From Puccinia triticina (Eukaryota; Basidiomycota; Pucciniomycetes; Pucciniales; Pucciniaceae): a stretch of 64,000 nucleotides of DNA. Positions 34,634 to 45,917 of this stretch are shown one piece after another; position 1 is the stretch's first letter, and every line of letters starts with the position of its first letter. A program made the position numbers and the translations under genes. Where the stretch lies: assembly GCF_026914185.1 (NCBI RefSeq), contig NC_070559.1, forward strand, positions 1,922,001 through 1,986,000, read 5' to 3'. Under the pieces are notes generated by a model. The model was not told where the DNA came from. It did no database searches and saw only the letters and a list, made by a program, of their open reading frames with translations.

Positions 34634-35149
34634 TGAACGGTGGGCCAGCTATGCTGACCGTAGCATTAGCGTGGCGTAGTGTAGCGGAATTACGCCAACC
34701 TGTAGTGTAGCGTTAGCGTAATTCTGTCAACTTGTAGAGGAGCGTTAGCGGAATTACGCTAACCTGTAGAGTAGCGTTAGTGGAATTGTTCCTACTCTGC
34801 GCTAACGCTACGCTCACAGGGTGCGCAGCTAATTTAGCTGTTAGCGTAGCTTTAGCGCAGATGCGCGCAATTGCGCTAACGCTACACACACAGGGCGCAA
34901 AAGAGCGCGCGCTACAGCGCTTTTAGCAGAAAAAAGGCCATTTTTTCCTCTGAAAGCGCTGTAGTGCAGCGCTGCATAGCGTAGCAACTGCAGTGGCGCG
35001 CTAACACTAATAATGAATTGGCGCGCTGTTGGCGCCGCTGAAAATTAGTGCAGCATAGCGGCGCTAACAGCGCGCTAACACTGCTCAAAATTGGCGGGCG
35101 CTTTTTGCTGCTACGCTAAAGCGTAGCGTAGCGTAATGGCCCACCCTTG
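34634..35149. mobile_element. CAACGGTGGGCC-family element in the minisatellite
   Basis: Ends TGAACGGTGGGCCAGC and (reversed) CAAGGGTGGGCCATTACGC. The body is the TAGCG patchwork, and minisatellite units lie on both sides. Flanks CTGACAT and CTGGCAA fit a decayed 7-bp duplication. Confidence 0.8.
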
Positions 35150-35776
35150 CTGGCAATGCATGGCAATGCCTGGCAAATGCACGGCAATGCCTGGAAAATG
35201 CACCACAATGCCTGGCAATGCACAGCAATGCAAGGCAATGTACAGCAATGCAAGGCAATTCACAGCAATTCCTGGAAAATGCACCTCAATTCCTGGAAAA
35301 TGCACCACAATGCCTAGAAAATGCACCACAATGCCTGTAAAATGCACCACAATTCCTGGCAATCCATGAGAATGCCTGGCAAATGCATGGCAATGCCTGG
35401 CAAATGCACAGCAATGCCTGCAGCATGCATGGCCATGCCTGGATAATGCATGGCAATGCCTGGAGAATGCATGGCAATGCACAGCAATGGTTGAAATGCA
35501 AGGCAATTCCTGGGGAATGCACGGCAATGCCTGGAGAATGCCTAGCAATGCACAACAATGTGTGGCAATGCATGGAAATGCCTGGCAAGTTCCTGGCAAA
35601 TGCCTGGAAATGCACGACAATGCCTGGCAAGTTCCTGGAAATGCCTGGGAATGCAATACCTGGCAAGTTCCTGGCAAATGCCTGGAAATGCACAAAAATT
35701 CCTGGAAATGCCTCTCCATGCCCAGCAAATGCCTGGAAATGCATGACAATGCCTGGCAATGCCTGACAATGCACGG

Positions 35777-36744
35777 TGTGGTAGACGGAAATGTGGAAAA
35801 ATAAAAAGTTTTTTCTATGCCACATAATTCCTCATACTAGGCCTCAGGATACCACCAAATGGACCCCAAAAATGGATTCTACGGCCAATTTCACCCCTAG
35901 TCACCACTGGAAGCACCCCTTGACCCCCTCTAGTGTGGAAGTTACACCTCATGGGCACCTATCACACGGCCAGCCCCAGTAACCCAGCTGTCACCTGCCC
36001 CAACCCAAGTTTCACAGTAGTACACATATACACATCACAGGATACAACAATACATCTCCATGTCAGGCTACACCCATTACATACCAGCTAAATACACTCC
36101 TTTATATACATAGTATGACATCATTGACACTGTTTCTGCAGCCTCAGACATTGTGTATACACTAATTCCCCTTGTATGACAGATCCTGCAGTCTACTGTC
36201 ACCTCACTCATGAGTTAGAATGTTCTTTTGTATATTCTGACATCATGTATGCACCCCTGACATATTTAGAATGTTCTGTGGTATATTCTGACACCATCCA
36301 TGCACCCCTGAGGGGTTATGACATCATCTGTACCTACTCCCACCAGCTAAAATCCCTCACCCTGTTGTCTAGATTAGCTGAAACCCTAACCCACAAGCCC
36401 CTTTGGGGCTCCCCTCTTGTCTATAAAAGGAGTTCTCTCCACCCCCAGTGATCTGCTCCCCAGTTCCTCACCCAGAACTCACAAGTCACCCAACACTCAT
36501 CAACACTCAAATCCTAAAACCCTTATAACAATAATTCAACCCTTATAACAAAGTAATTAAAACACTTCCACATTGCCAGTCAAACAGATTTCATCTCGAA
36601 CAGACCAGACCTATCACTTAATAAAACTTGCCAAGCTGAGATTGGTGGGTCTTGTTGACTGATAACAGAAGGGCAGAGCTTGCAACTCCATCATACCCTT
36701 CACCATTCAGCAAAAGAGTTTCATTACCACTTTTGAGTCTTACA
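35777..36744 (+). mobile_element. Solo LTR, 4-bp duplication family, copy 1
   Basis: 968 bp, TGTGGTAGAC...GAGTCTTACA, flanked by ACGG on both sides (35773-35776, 36745-36748). A strong TATA box, CTATAAAAGG, is at 36421. The right quarter contains AAACTTGCCAAGCTGAG and GTCTTGTTGACTG, shared with the copies at 37122 and 58108. No internal domain remains. Confidence 0.85.
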
Positions 36745-37121
36745 ACGGCAATGCCTGGAAATGCCTGGAAATGCACGGCAATTCATGGCAATGCCTGGCA
36801 AATCTGCAAAAAAGCAGTCATTTAGCGCAGTGCAGTGGGGGACTGCTGCGCAGTCAGCCCAAAAAGTGGTAGCGCAGCGCTAGTCCGGCTGTGCTACTGC
36901 TGGGAATAGCGGGCCCGCATATTTCCCCAACCCAAAAAGTGGTAGCGCAGCGGGCGGGGCCGCTCCTTTCAGTGTCACACAGTGCCCTCCAAAAAAGCTG
37001 TGCGTTGCACGGCGCTGCACTTTTTTTTGCCGGCAGTGGGGGATTGTCACGCCGCTAGATCAAAAAGCGGTAGCGCAGCAATGGTTCCACTGCGTTACCG
37101 CTAAAAGTAACGGGTCCCCGC

Positions 37122-38523
37122 TGTGGTAGACGGAAAAGTCAAAAATCAAAATTTTTTTCTATACTACATATTTACTCACAATACGCCTCAAGATACTGTT
37201 GAGGGTGACTGAGGTGACACAAAACGAAGAGAGATTTGACAAGGTGTCAAGGAAAAAGTCAGAGCACAGTAAGTCAAAGTAAAATCATCATTCAGTGAGG
37301 AAGGATCAAACAGGGGAAACAACTTGGTTATATACATGTACTGCGTAGGCTAAGTTGTGGGTGTATAGGTTAGAAGCATAATACATAGATGGATGCTGAT
37401 ACCCTATCTTAACAGATACCAACTAAAGAACCTCAGAAATGGATTCTACGGCCAATTTTACCCCTAGTCACAACTGGAAGCGTCACTGGAACCCCGCTGG
37501 ATTGGAAGTTACACCATCTTGGACCCTCATGGACACAGCCAGCCCCAGTCATCAACCTGTCACAACCCTCAAGTCACCTTTCCCAGGTATACACATACTC
37601 AGACCCAGCCAAACACATACTCTTTTCTATCCCTCTTATCTCCACTGCATATGCAGGGGACCAACCCCATTTCTTCTGTATTTCACATGTCCCCGCTTCA
37701 TTTATGCACCCCTTGCAGCTGCCTGCAGTCTTCTGACCCCATTTCTGCACTCCTTGCATTAGTCTGACACCACTCATGCACCCCTTGAATGAGGTGACCC
37801 TGTATTTGACATTTCCCTGCCTTGTTTATGCGCTCCTTGCATTAGTATGATATCCTCTTTCATTTCTCACCCCAATTTTGCCTGTATTTAGTATCTTCTG
37901 ACACCACATGTACGCAGCCCACCAGCTAAAATCCCTCATCCAGGGTCGCCCTTGTAGCTAATATCCCTCACATTTTTTTATATAGGGAGCTCTCTCCCCC
38001 AGTTGTTTTTCCCTCAGCTCAGTATTCCCCGGTTATTTACATACCACCCATAGCCTTACCATTACCTTATCAAAACCCTTATAACACCTCATAACAGCCC
38101 TTACATTTGCAAATAACCACCGAGCTCACTCTTATAACTCTCATATTTCCTGCTTGACATATCATGTGCCCGTCACGAGTTACCCAGTTCCTGGTTCAAC
38201 TGCCAACTGAGACATATACCCTTCTCAGCCCAGGAACTTTTCTCAACCTTTTATATCACCCTCTCAAGTACCTGTGTTCAATTCCCACCAGAAAAATCAA
38301 GTCAACTTTCATCCTTTCCTCTCCTTATAAACTCTCTCATCTTTCACATACCTGTTATTGAACAACCTCATCTGGAACTAGACCAGACTTATCACGATTA
38401 AAACTTGCCAAGCTTAGCTTGGTGGGTCTTGTTATCTGATAGTATAGAAGGGCAGAGTTTGCACCTCCAACATCCTCTTCTCCATTCAGCAAAAGGGTTT
38501 CACAACCACTTTTGAGTCTTACA
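37122..38523 (+). mobile_element. Solo LTR, 4-bp duplication family, copy 2
   Basis: Same ends as copy 1 (TGTGGTAGAC...GAGTCTTACA), flanked by CCGC at 37118-37121 and 38524-38527. It holds an internal solo LTR of another family. TATA-like TTATATAGGG at about 37976. Confidence 0.85.
37197..37414. mobile_element. Solo LTR nested in a solo LTR
   Basis: 218 bp, TGTTGAGG...TATCTTAACA, flanked by the perfect 5-bp duplication GATAC (37192-37196, 37415-37419). Comparison with copy 1 of the host LTR confirms that the sequence is continuous once it is removed. Copia-like size and ends. Confidence 0.9.
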
Positions 38524-38814
38524 CCGCTTCTTCCCAGACCCAAAAAGTGGTGGTGCAGCGGGTGGGGCCACTACTTTCAGCACAGTGCAGCGGCCACAAA
38601 AGCTGCTGTGCTGCGCTTTTTGGAGTGCAGTGCTTCCAACCTTACTGGCAATGCCTGGAAACGCCCTGCAAATACCTGGCAACACCCAGAAAATGCCTGG
38701 AAATACCCTGCAAATGCCTGGCAACGTCCAGCAATTTCCTTGCAATGCCCTGCAAATGCCTGGCCAGTGGCAACACCCTGCAAATTCCAGGCAAAAAAGT
38801 TACTTATCTTGCCG

Positions 38815-38956
38815 CTCAAGATGCTTTAGCTTAGCGTGACGCAGCACAGTGGAAGTAGCTTGGTTTAAAACTACAGGAAAACAGGGCCACTTTTTACTCT
38901 GCTATGACCATGCTAAGATGCCCTGGAGTTTAGTGTAGCATAGCGGCCCACCATAA
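38815..38956. mobile_element. Remnant right end of a CAACGGTGGGCC element
   Basis: TAGTGTAGCATAGCGGCCCACC at the right end, preceded by TAGCG-type words. No left end was found. Confidence 0.45.
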
Positions 38957-40401
38957 CCATTGATCCAATGGCCTCTCTTCTTCCCCCTGTTGGGCTTCCA
39001 CCCCTATTATTCTGCTCTTGGCCTTCTATCCACTTTCATCTACTGACCATTCTTATCCAAAACTGGTATCTAACTTGTAGCCTCCTTAGGCTGCATAAAT
39101 ATATGTATCTCATTCACCAGGGGAGATATGTTCCCACTCTCCAGGGAGTGCCCTACGTGAATTTTTTTCCATAACTGTGCTGGAGGCCTTTAGTAAATAT
39201 AGCTTAAGCAGTGATGTATATAGTGAGGAAGATCATCCATAAGTGGTCTGGAACTCATCCCAAAAGTCTTCTTGTCACAGGGGAAAATTATTCAGAACTG
39301 ATGCACAGCTCACCCTGAACTCTTCCAGACAGTATCAATAAGTAATTCATAACTGAATTCAAACTAATTTGGGAATCATCCATAACTCATCTTGAAATAT
39401 AACCCAGAACTCAAATTCAAATCAGTTGTAAATGAACTGGAACATATCAAAGCAGTTTCCTGTAAGTATAATTGAATTATTTGTGGCCATTTGTTTATTG
39501 CACCAGCGGGAAGTGACAAATGTTTCTGAAAAGGATATGTTGTTTCTTGCAGTTGAGCACAAACAAACCATTCAACTTGCACCTAGAAATAATAGTTAAT
39601 GCTAATGCTTAGTGGCTTCGATGTACAACTAAATAACCTTATCTTGCTGAAGTACTCAATTTCAATGATGCCAGCTGTTGTTCATGGCATGTTGAATTGA
39701 TCCAATTTTTGATAATTCCATTTTCACGTTGTTACACAGTCATTCTTGCATAGAATTATCCATGGATTAACTACAGTGAAACAAGTGCTAAAAACACCTT
39801 GTCTAAATTGATTACAGCTCTGAATGGCTTAAATAAAGCCCAATTAATCTCCACAAAGATTTATTGTTTATCAGATTACAATTGCAGTATAAAGCCAAGG
39901 GATTGAGGGAGTTGTTGGAATGGTTTGTGATATATGATTTCATCCTCAAATACAAAATGCAGTGAGAAATGCTTGTGATGTTTCAAATTGTCCAAAGGAA
40001 AGAAAGTGACAAAACTCATACATAAATGCACATATGTTTGGTCAATTTGAACCAGAAATCTTAATCTCAGTTACTTTCACAAATGTTTAAGCACACCGCA
40101 TGAGCACTTTGACTATTTTCAGCGTGGTATATTGATTCTGTTGAGAAAGAAACTTGAACGGTTCTTCATCAAAAACTTAATATTCCACATTCATCCAAAC
40201 CATTCATTCGTCAGAAATTGACTTTCACAACTGATGAGATACATTCTCACAAATTGATGTGGATCAAAGCACTGTTTGGGACATTTGAGAAGGAAACTTG
40301 AATTGGATTGAAGACAGATCACTTCAAGACATGGGTTGGATGAAGAGTTTGGAAATTAAGGAACATAAAAAAAAGAGGAAATCATGACATTTCATTTAAA
40401 A
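38957..40401. other. Gene-free AT-rich stretch
   Basis: No gene or repeat border recognised. It lies downstream of the Tet-like gene (minus strand) and may hold its 3' end. Confidence 0.4.
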
Positions 40402-41412
40402 CTAATTGTAAAAAGATTTGGAAAACAAATATTTATTTCTTTTCTTTGGAGGAGCGTTTGCATTGTCAATTTGATTCTGCAAGCCACCAATGTCTAAATC
40501 TTTTTTATATAAGCCATTGATATAAGCGGTAATAGCATTAGCCATTCTCCTGTTTATCTGACAAGAAAATCCAATTCTGGTATACATTCCAGAAGGGGAA
40601 CAGCCAGGCAGAGTTTGATGGCGGTAGTCTTGAGATCTGAATACGCACAGTGTAACACCAAGGGTTTTGTTCAAGTCTAGACAGACTTGAAAATCACGAA
40701 AGGAGAACTGACCCCCCTCCATGTCAAACATTTCATCGGCCAAGATCTGAGGATTATCCGAGTTTTTTGGGTTGAAGATCGGAATCCAACCAACAAGCGT
40801 CCAGTCGTTCACATCCTTATCGGTGTGCGGATGATTGTAAAAGTCGTACATGGTAAAGGTCAGGAAGAAGGAGAAGTCGGCCAATGTATAGGGTTCGCCA
40901 TACTCCGTGTGATTCATCGAAGGGTACTGATTAGTGATGAGCAGCTTTTGATTCGAGTCGTGGACGCCAGGCGCAAAGCTTCTCAATTTGTCAGAGATCC
41001 ACTGTCCAGCTTCAAGGAGTCGGGCTTTCTGGTCCTCTGGGTCGAATTTCAGGAGCTTCATCTGTTTCCGCAAAAACTCCACGGAGCAAAACCGTCCAAA
41101 GTGTTCAGTGTTCTTTGAACATTTCCGCCAGCCATCGCCCCATAAAGATCCACAAATTTGGGGCCCGTTGGTGTTGATTTCGGAAACATAGTTGATTTGG
41201 CTAAGGAGGTGAAGGACAAATTTTTCCCAACCTTTTTTCTCGCTGGCCGCCATTGTTTCAAATGGATACCAAGCTGCCATGCAGAACGGAGGAAGGTTGT
41301 TCGGCGCAACAATGCAAACGCCATGCGTCAGAGATACGTAATGTTCTCTGATTGTTTGGTCAGTTGTAATGACTTCATCAGGGCACGGATCGTGTTGACG
41401 AGAAGGTGGCAC
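40402..41412 (-). CDS. Tet/JBP-like 2OG-Fe(II) oxygenase
   Basis: Members of this family oxidise methylated bases in nucleic acids using Fe(II) and 2-oxoglutarate; they are expanded in rusts and mushrooms, often next to transposons. Over 336 codons the frame shows 'SLWGDGWRKCSK' (residues 89-100), the iron-binding H196-x-D198 in 'FYNHPHTDKD', a distal H265 in 'QDYRHQTLPG' and R279 in 'MYTRIGFSCQ', spaced as in a double-stranded beta-helix, so the active site looks complete. The frame stays open upstream of 41412 to about 41480 without an ATG, so a 5' exon is missing from this model and the coordinates are a minimum. No stop or frameshift is seen. Whether it acts on 5-methylcytosine cannot be told from sequence. 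Confidence 0.8.
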   Translation of the reverse strand: MPPSRQHDPCPDEVITTDQTIREHYVSLTHGVCIVAPNNLPPFCMAAWYPFETMAASEKKGWEKFVLHLLSQINYVSEINTNGPQICGSLWGDGWRKCSKNTEHFGRFCSVEFLRKQMKLLKFDPEDQKARLLEAGQWISDKLRSFAPGVHDSNQKLLITNQYPSMNHTEYGEPYTLADFSFFLTFTMYDFYNHPHTDKDVNDWTLVGWIPIFNPKNSDNPQILADEMFDMEGGQFSFRDFQVCLDLNKTLGVTLCVFRSQDYRHQTLPGCSPSGMYTRIGFSCQINRRMANAITAYINGLYKKDLDIGGLQNQIDNANAPPKKRNKYLFSKSFYN

Positions 41413-41654
41413 GGTACGGTGGTGTATGTTGTCGTGCTGGCCGGGGATACAAACAGGTGCTTCTCTTTTTGCCTTTTCTCACGCAAATCGCTTAGCGTCC
41501 TTGCCCATTCGTGAGCGTTTGCCTGGGCTGAATAAACAAATGAAGAGTTTATATCAGCCAAAAAAACATTACACAATTCACTACAAGAAGGGAGATACGA
41601 CAAGAATAGCCGGTCCAAATAATCTTGAGCACCGCTTGGTGGTAATGCAGAAGA

Positions 41655-41726
41655 GGTGTGGTGTACATAGGAGTAGCTGTGGCACGGTTGATGTGCACGC
41701 CGACCGCACTACTCGTACATAACACC
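41655..41726. repeat. Hairpin a between Tet-like and Kelch genes
   Basis: Arms GGTGTGGTGTACATAGGAGTAG and CTACTCGTACATAACACC enclose GCTGTGGCACGGTTGATGTG and the following GCACGCCGACCGCA. The central part is nearly identical to that of hairpin b, while the arms differ but still pair. Confidence 0.7.
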
Positions 41727-41750
41727 AGAACCTCCCTGGTCCAACGGCTT

Positions 41751-41840
41751 CCCCAAGAATCAGTGCCTTGTAGAATTAGCCGTGGCACGGATGATATGCA
41801 CGCCTACTGCACTAACTCTACAAAACACCAATTCTTGGGG
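41751..41840. repeat. Hairpin b between Tet-like and Kelch genes
   Basis: 90 bp. Arms CCCCAAGAATCAGTGCC + TTGTAGAATTAG and CTAACTCTACAAAACACC + AATTCTTGGGG enclose CCGTGGCACGGATGATATG and GCACGCCTACTGCA. It sits just downstream of the Kelch stop. Confidence 0.75.
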
Positions 41841-41876
41841 AGCCATGAGGATTGAGGGAATCTATCAGAGGAAAAC

Positions 41877-43472
41877 TCACGGTAGATTGTTTGTCGGGTA
41901 CAGTTCATGTGGCAGCGCCACAACAGTTTTGCAGACATCCCCGAATACTAGCTGGAAATCCCGGGATGGTGTGGATGATGAAGTTATTTTTGAGCAGTCA
42001 AGCATGTGGTAGAGCGAATGACGAAGGGGCAGGCCGGCAGTGGTAGTGTTGCTACCCAATAAGTAAATCGTTTCATCCCACGCCGCTGTGAGTTGGCCGA
42101 TAGTCATCATTTCTGCACCTCCTTCGCAAGCGACCTCATACCAAGCATAACCTACATATGACAAAGAAGCTCGTGTTCAGGTGCAGGGCAAGCAAGGCAA
42201 AATTGGACCAATAAGCAGAAGAGATACTCACTCAGGAGGTCCAAGGCCCACATGTCGCACAGTTTCGAAGTTTGGCCATCTACTCCGCCAAAAACAAACA
42301 TTTTCTTGCCAAGTCGAAGTGCTGAGTGCTGTTGGCGTGGAGGGGGAAGAGATCCCGAACAAGCTACAGATGTCCACTCCTTTTTACCAAAATCAAACGT
42401 CCATATATTGTTGAAAACGTTTTTGCCGTTCGAACCACCAAAAACGATCCATGAGCGAGCATATACAATGGCCGAATGGCCTGTTCGCGCTGCTGGGCTA
42501 CAGGGGTATGAAACATTCTCCCATAGCAAGTTGGAGGTCACTGGAGAGATATACATTGAAATAGAAGACGCTCTCAGCTTTGAGATCATGTAGAGGCCAG
42601 AAAGAGAGACAAGCTTGCAATGGTCGATGTCAATTCGCCAAAGGCGATTGTGAGCCAATCCATTCATGTCAGTCCCGGCGTAAACGTCAAAGAATCCTTC
42701 AAATATCGTTGTTGTTGATCCAAACGTCGCAGCTGGAAAGGGTCCTGAGACTGTGTATTGACTCCAGGAACTAGTCGATAGCGAGAGGGAATAGATGCGT
42801 GTATCTTGCTCGGCACGACCTGGTTCTTCTGTCATGCCACCCCAGAGGAACAGATGACCATCTGCTGCAGCTAAAAGTGGTTCAGATCGAGGAGTTGGGG
42901 CGGGACCTCGCGTGGCGACAAGTTTTGCGGTTAAGTTTGGTGTTGAGACGGCAGGATCAATGCTGAATGAGTATAGATTGCCTTGTAAGGCACCATCGAA
43001 CGATCCGCCAAAGGAAAAGATGGTTGGGGGATCGATGAGGGGGAAGTACACCGTTGAGCCGCTTCTCGTCCGAGGAAATGGGGGCTGTAGGGGAAAGGAA
43101 GTCAACATGATTCTCTGGCGGGTGGGATAGGAGTACACAAGGGGATGATGTGACCACCAATCGGTAAAGTGGACTAAGAGAGGAGCTGGGGCATCGATTG
43201 CACCTGTTACAGATTGGCAGGCCGAAATAAGTGGAATCGGGCGATGGGGTTGATCCCGAAGTGCAAAAGCTCCAGGAAACCAAGGTGGGCTTGCAGGGGA
43301 ACTGTCCTGTTCAAGAGCCGAATTGTTCTCCTGGAGCAAACGATCAGAATGGGTCATTTAAGAGGATATCAGCGCTGTTATCGAATCAACGCTGTAGGAT
43401 AGATGAAGGGAAAGGTGTTCTTACGCCCGCTCCTGATTGATCTTTGCTGAAACCAATATCCGTTAGCTCCAT
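41877..43472 (-). CDS. Kelch-repeat protein
   Basis: Three exons, 43472-43425, 43330-42232 and 42151-41877 (473 residues). Introns are 94 and 80 bp with GTAAG/CAG and GTGAGT/TAG ends, and frame is kept throughout. The ATG at 43472 was chosen because its short exon joins in frame to the repeat region. Five Kelch blades are visible: 'IFSFGGSFDGALQGNLYSF', 'LFLWGGMTEEPGRAEQDTRI', 'FDVYAGTDMNGLAHNRLW', 'WIVFGGSNGKNVFNNIW' and 'MFVFGGVDGQTSKLCDMW'. Together they would form most of a beta-propeller, a protein-binding platform. No BTB, transmembrane or coiled-coil region is seen, so the partner and pathway are unknown. It looks intact. Confidence 0.8.
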
Positions 43473-44696
43473 GGATGATACAGGATACTCCTGGGTTGAT
43501 GGGTGGATGAGCGCTTGCGCAATGAAACGATTGAGGTGGGGGTTGAACAACAGATGCAGACGAGTGATCAGGGTTGATAGGCAAGTTGTAGAGGTTCTGA
43601 AAACTGCAGGCAGGGGTTGTTGAGCGATTCCAGGAGAAGATTACAGAAGAATGAGGTCTTTGCTCTAGAGAGCAACACTCACATTCAAAAACGAGGTTCG
43701 GATCATTCGTTAGCTGAGGTACAAACAGGTGCGAGGCACTCACCGGAAGGAGCAGCGGGTCTAGATCAAGCATTTGAAATGAGGGGCGCGCGGTGGGAGA
43801 GTGATGCTGTAAGCAACGAATTCAAAGAGCGAGCGAGCAGACAAGAAGATCAAAAAACCCTACCAATTGAAAATAAAACAGCACATCAGACTGGAAATAC
43901 ATATATGTAGTACTCAACGGTCCTCAATGATAAAATGAAAAAACAAGCCCTTGCCTCATGAATATTTCGCAACAGTTCATCAGAAAGATGCCAGTGGGAG
44001 ATCAGGGAGATGTGGTCCATTTGAGTAGAAATTTTGGAATCTAGATGGTTAGGATCCTCATATGAGGCTTTGTACATCTAAATGACATGAAAAGCCTTTG
44101 AATGAACAAATGGGAAGTGGGAACTGGATGACGTTATGAATATCAGGCAGCATGTTGAGTAATCAACTGTGATTTGCTATTTGGGTACACGTCAATTTGA
44201 GCAGGGGATATGATGGTGAGGTCCGATCTGGACCCAAACAGACCCAGACAAAATCATGTTGAGAACTTAAACATGTGAGGTGATTTTTTGACATCTCTCT
44301 CACGAGGAACATGCAAATACAAAATTTGCCTGATGTGACAAATCTTGGAAAGTATAGTGTATCAATTGTTCAGAGTTTGCTGGCTATGAAATCATGCTGA
44401 AAGGATCACAAAGTTAGAATTCACTTGAATAGACTACATACATATCTATGAAATGAAATGTTTATATAACAGATTCAATAGCAGGGAGGCACATGCAAGG
44501 AAACAATTTGCTCAGTAGATTGTCATGTACGGGCAAGCGAAGGCAGAAATGAAATCTGTATTCAAGTGAGTTGTACGAAATTCTATTTCCCCTCTGGAAC
44601 TGAGGTTGTATCATGTGGGCATATGTATTCCCATGATTCAGTCTGCGCATGCATGATTCTTTACATAACTGGAGATAGAGGAAACAAGAAGCATCC
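43473..44696. other. Intergenic, Kelch upstream region
   Basis: No supported gene. A minus-strand frame at 43886-44077 ('HWHLSDELLRNIHEA') looks exon-like but has no partner. A half-palindrome CATGTACGGGC lies at about 44524. Confidence 0.35.
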
Positions 44697-44722
44697 CCAT
44701 CATGTACGTGCGTACATGATGG
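44697..44722. promoter_or_regulatory. Palindromic site 1 (upstream of gene at 45087)
   Basis: A 26-bp palindrome with only the central two bases unpaired; the core is ATGTACGTGCGTACAT. It lies about 370 bp upstream of the start codon at 45087 and is followed by GGTGGACATC, a tail also seen after site 3. Confidence 0.7.
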
Positions 44723-45086
44723 TGGACATCGAAAGATGCACTGGCAGGGAAGTCAAGTTTGTATGGAGATTCAAACAAGATCCAACTCTGAATGATCTTC
44801 TGATCTAATTATGTGTGATGATTAAACGGGCAGCAATCATAGGGGCGGAGAATGGTAGGATTAAGCTCCGGCGGTGGGATATCTTCAAGTGGTAAAACAG
44901 AATAATGACTCCGAAGATGACTCAGGTGTAATATCAGCTATTTCTGCTGCCAAGATAAATTTGATGTACTACCCAAAAACTGGAAGGCCCTGATGTATAT
45001 TACCATGCCAGCACAACCATAAAAGGAATTTCTTGCCAGCCAGTCCTTTGTTTCCTGATATTCACCTACAACAAATTATACACACA

Positions 45087-45917
45087 ATGATGAAAATTTT
45101 TGCAAATTGCTTCTTAGACACAAATACCCCACGAAGCAGTCATGGTGATATGATTAGTTTTAATAGTGTCATCTTCTCACGTAACTCCCAAGCTAGAATT
45201 TACCCACAAAAAATGAGACGTTATGATATAAATCTCTGTAATACACCCAGACCAGAAGTTATTCTGCCATCCACCACACAAATTCTGCTTTCAGGAACTC
45301 TGATCCTTACACAAAATATACCATTCCCAACTATTACATCCGACAACGGCAATTGGATTCCGCATTCTGGATTGCTATGTATCCACCTGGGGGAACCGGA
45401 TGCAACGGAGAGAATGCATGTGGGGGGCAGAGTGGCAATCACAAGTGACTTTTCGCCCGGTGGGAACAAATCAGATCATGGATTTCTGATTGCTGTAGAT
45501 GCCAGCGAATTGAATGTTTGTCATTTCCCTACTCTAAGCTATGTGTGCGGGAAACCAACTGTTGATCCTTTTGCATATTTCATGGCCAATCAGCCCACGC
45601 CAATGCGTCTGGTAGGTGATCCACAACTGAATAACCTTAACCTGGCCAGGTTCAGGGTGGGAGATCAGATCGAGATGAAGGGATCAATTGTTCCAGGGGA
45701 TTGTACCAGCTTATTAACTATCCAGGTGTGTGTAAAATTTAAGGCTAGCTGAGCGGGAATCATGAGAGATTTTGATTGAGCCCTCCGGAAACTGACTGCA
45801 GTAATCTTCCAACAGGTCTTTGATATAAACAAACTACCCAGGAATACAGGGCATAATCACTACCTCCGGGAGAGACCAAATCGGCGTTTTAGATTAGACT
45901 CACACAACCGCTACTAA
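45087..45917 (+). CDS. Unknown protein, member 1 of a tandem pair
   Basis: Exons 45087-45725 and 45816-45917 (246 residues). The 90-bp intron has GTGTGT and CAACAG ends and keeps frame. The ATG at 45087 was chosen because the paralogue at 46882 starts at the matching place (MMKIFANCFLDTNT versus MIEIAANLLLANTR). Shared blocks include 'TQILLSGTLILTQN' / 'SQIFLCGKLSLCPV', 'DNGNWIPHSG' / 'ENLNWYIHHG' and 'VGDQIEMKGSI' / 'HGDCIRFSGNA'. Alternating short beta-like segments around 'GDxIxxxG' suggest an OB-like barrel, a weak inference. No signal peptide or membrane segment. Function unknown. A palindromic site lies upstream. Confidence 0.7.

Larger units (their letters stand above)
36797..38635. 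mobile_element. AGCGCAG-type element split by a solo LTR
   Basis: Left piece 36797-37121 and right piece 38528-38635 share GCAGCGG and CCCAAAAAGTGGTAGCGCAG/CCAAAAAGTGGTGGTGCAG words and were one unit before an LTR landed at CCGC. Minisatellite units flank both outer ends. Exact borders were not found. Confidence 0.5.
34260..38800. repeat. TGGCAATGC minisatellite array, interrupted
   Basis: A 20-bp unit, CAATGCCTGGCAATGCACAG, is nearly perfect over 34420-34560 and degenerate over 34260-34420, 34560-34633, 35150-35776, 36745-36796 and 38636-38800. The gaps are later insertions. Frames of up to 212 codons on both strands (repeating NAWQCTAMPGN or its reverse) are by-products of the array. Confidence 0.85.

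Noticed and set aside
34333..35825. Long open frames of up to 212 codons on both strands (NAWQCTAMPGN-type repeats)
   Set aside because: They follow the 20-bp minisatellite on both strands and in several frames, with no start context or other coding sign.
42181..43440. Plus-strand open frames opposite the Kelch gene
   Set aside because: Antisense shadows of a well-supported spliced gene.
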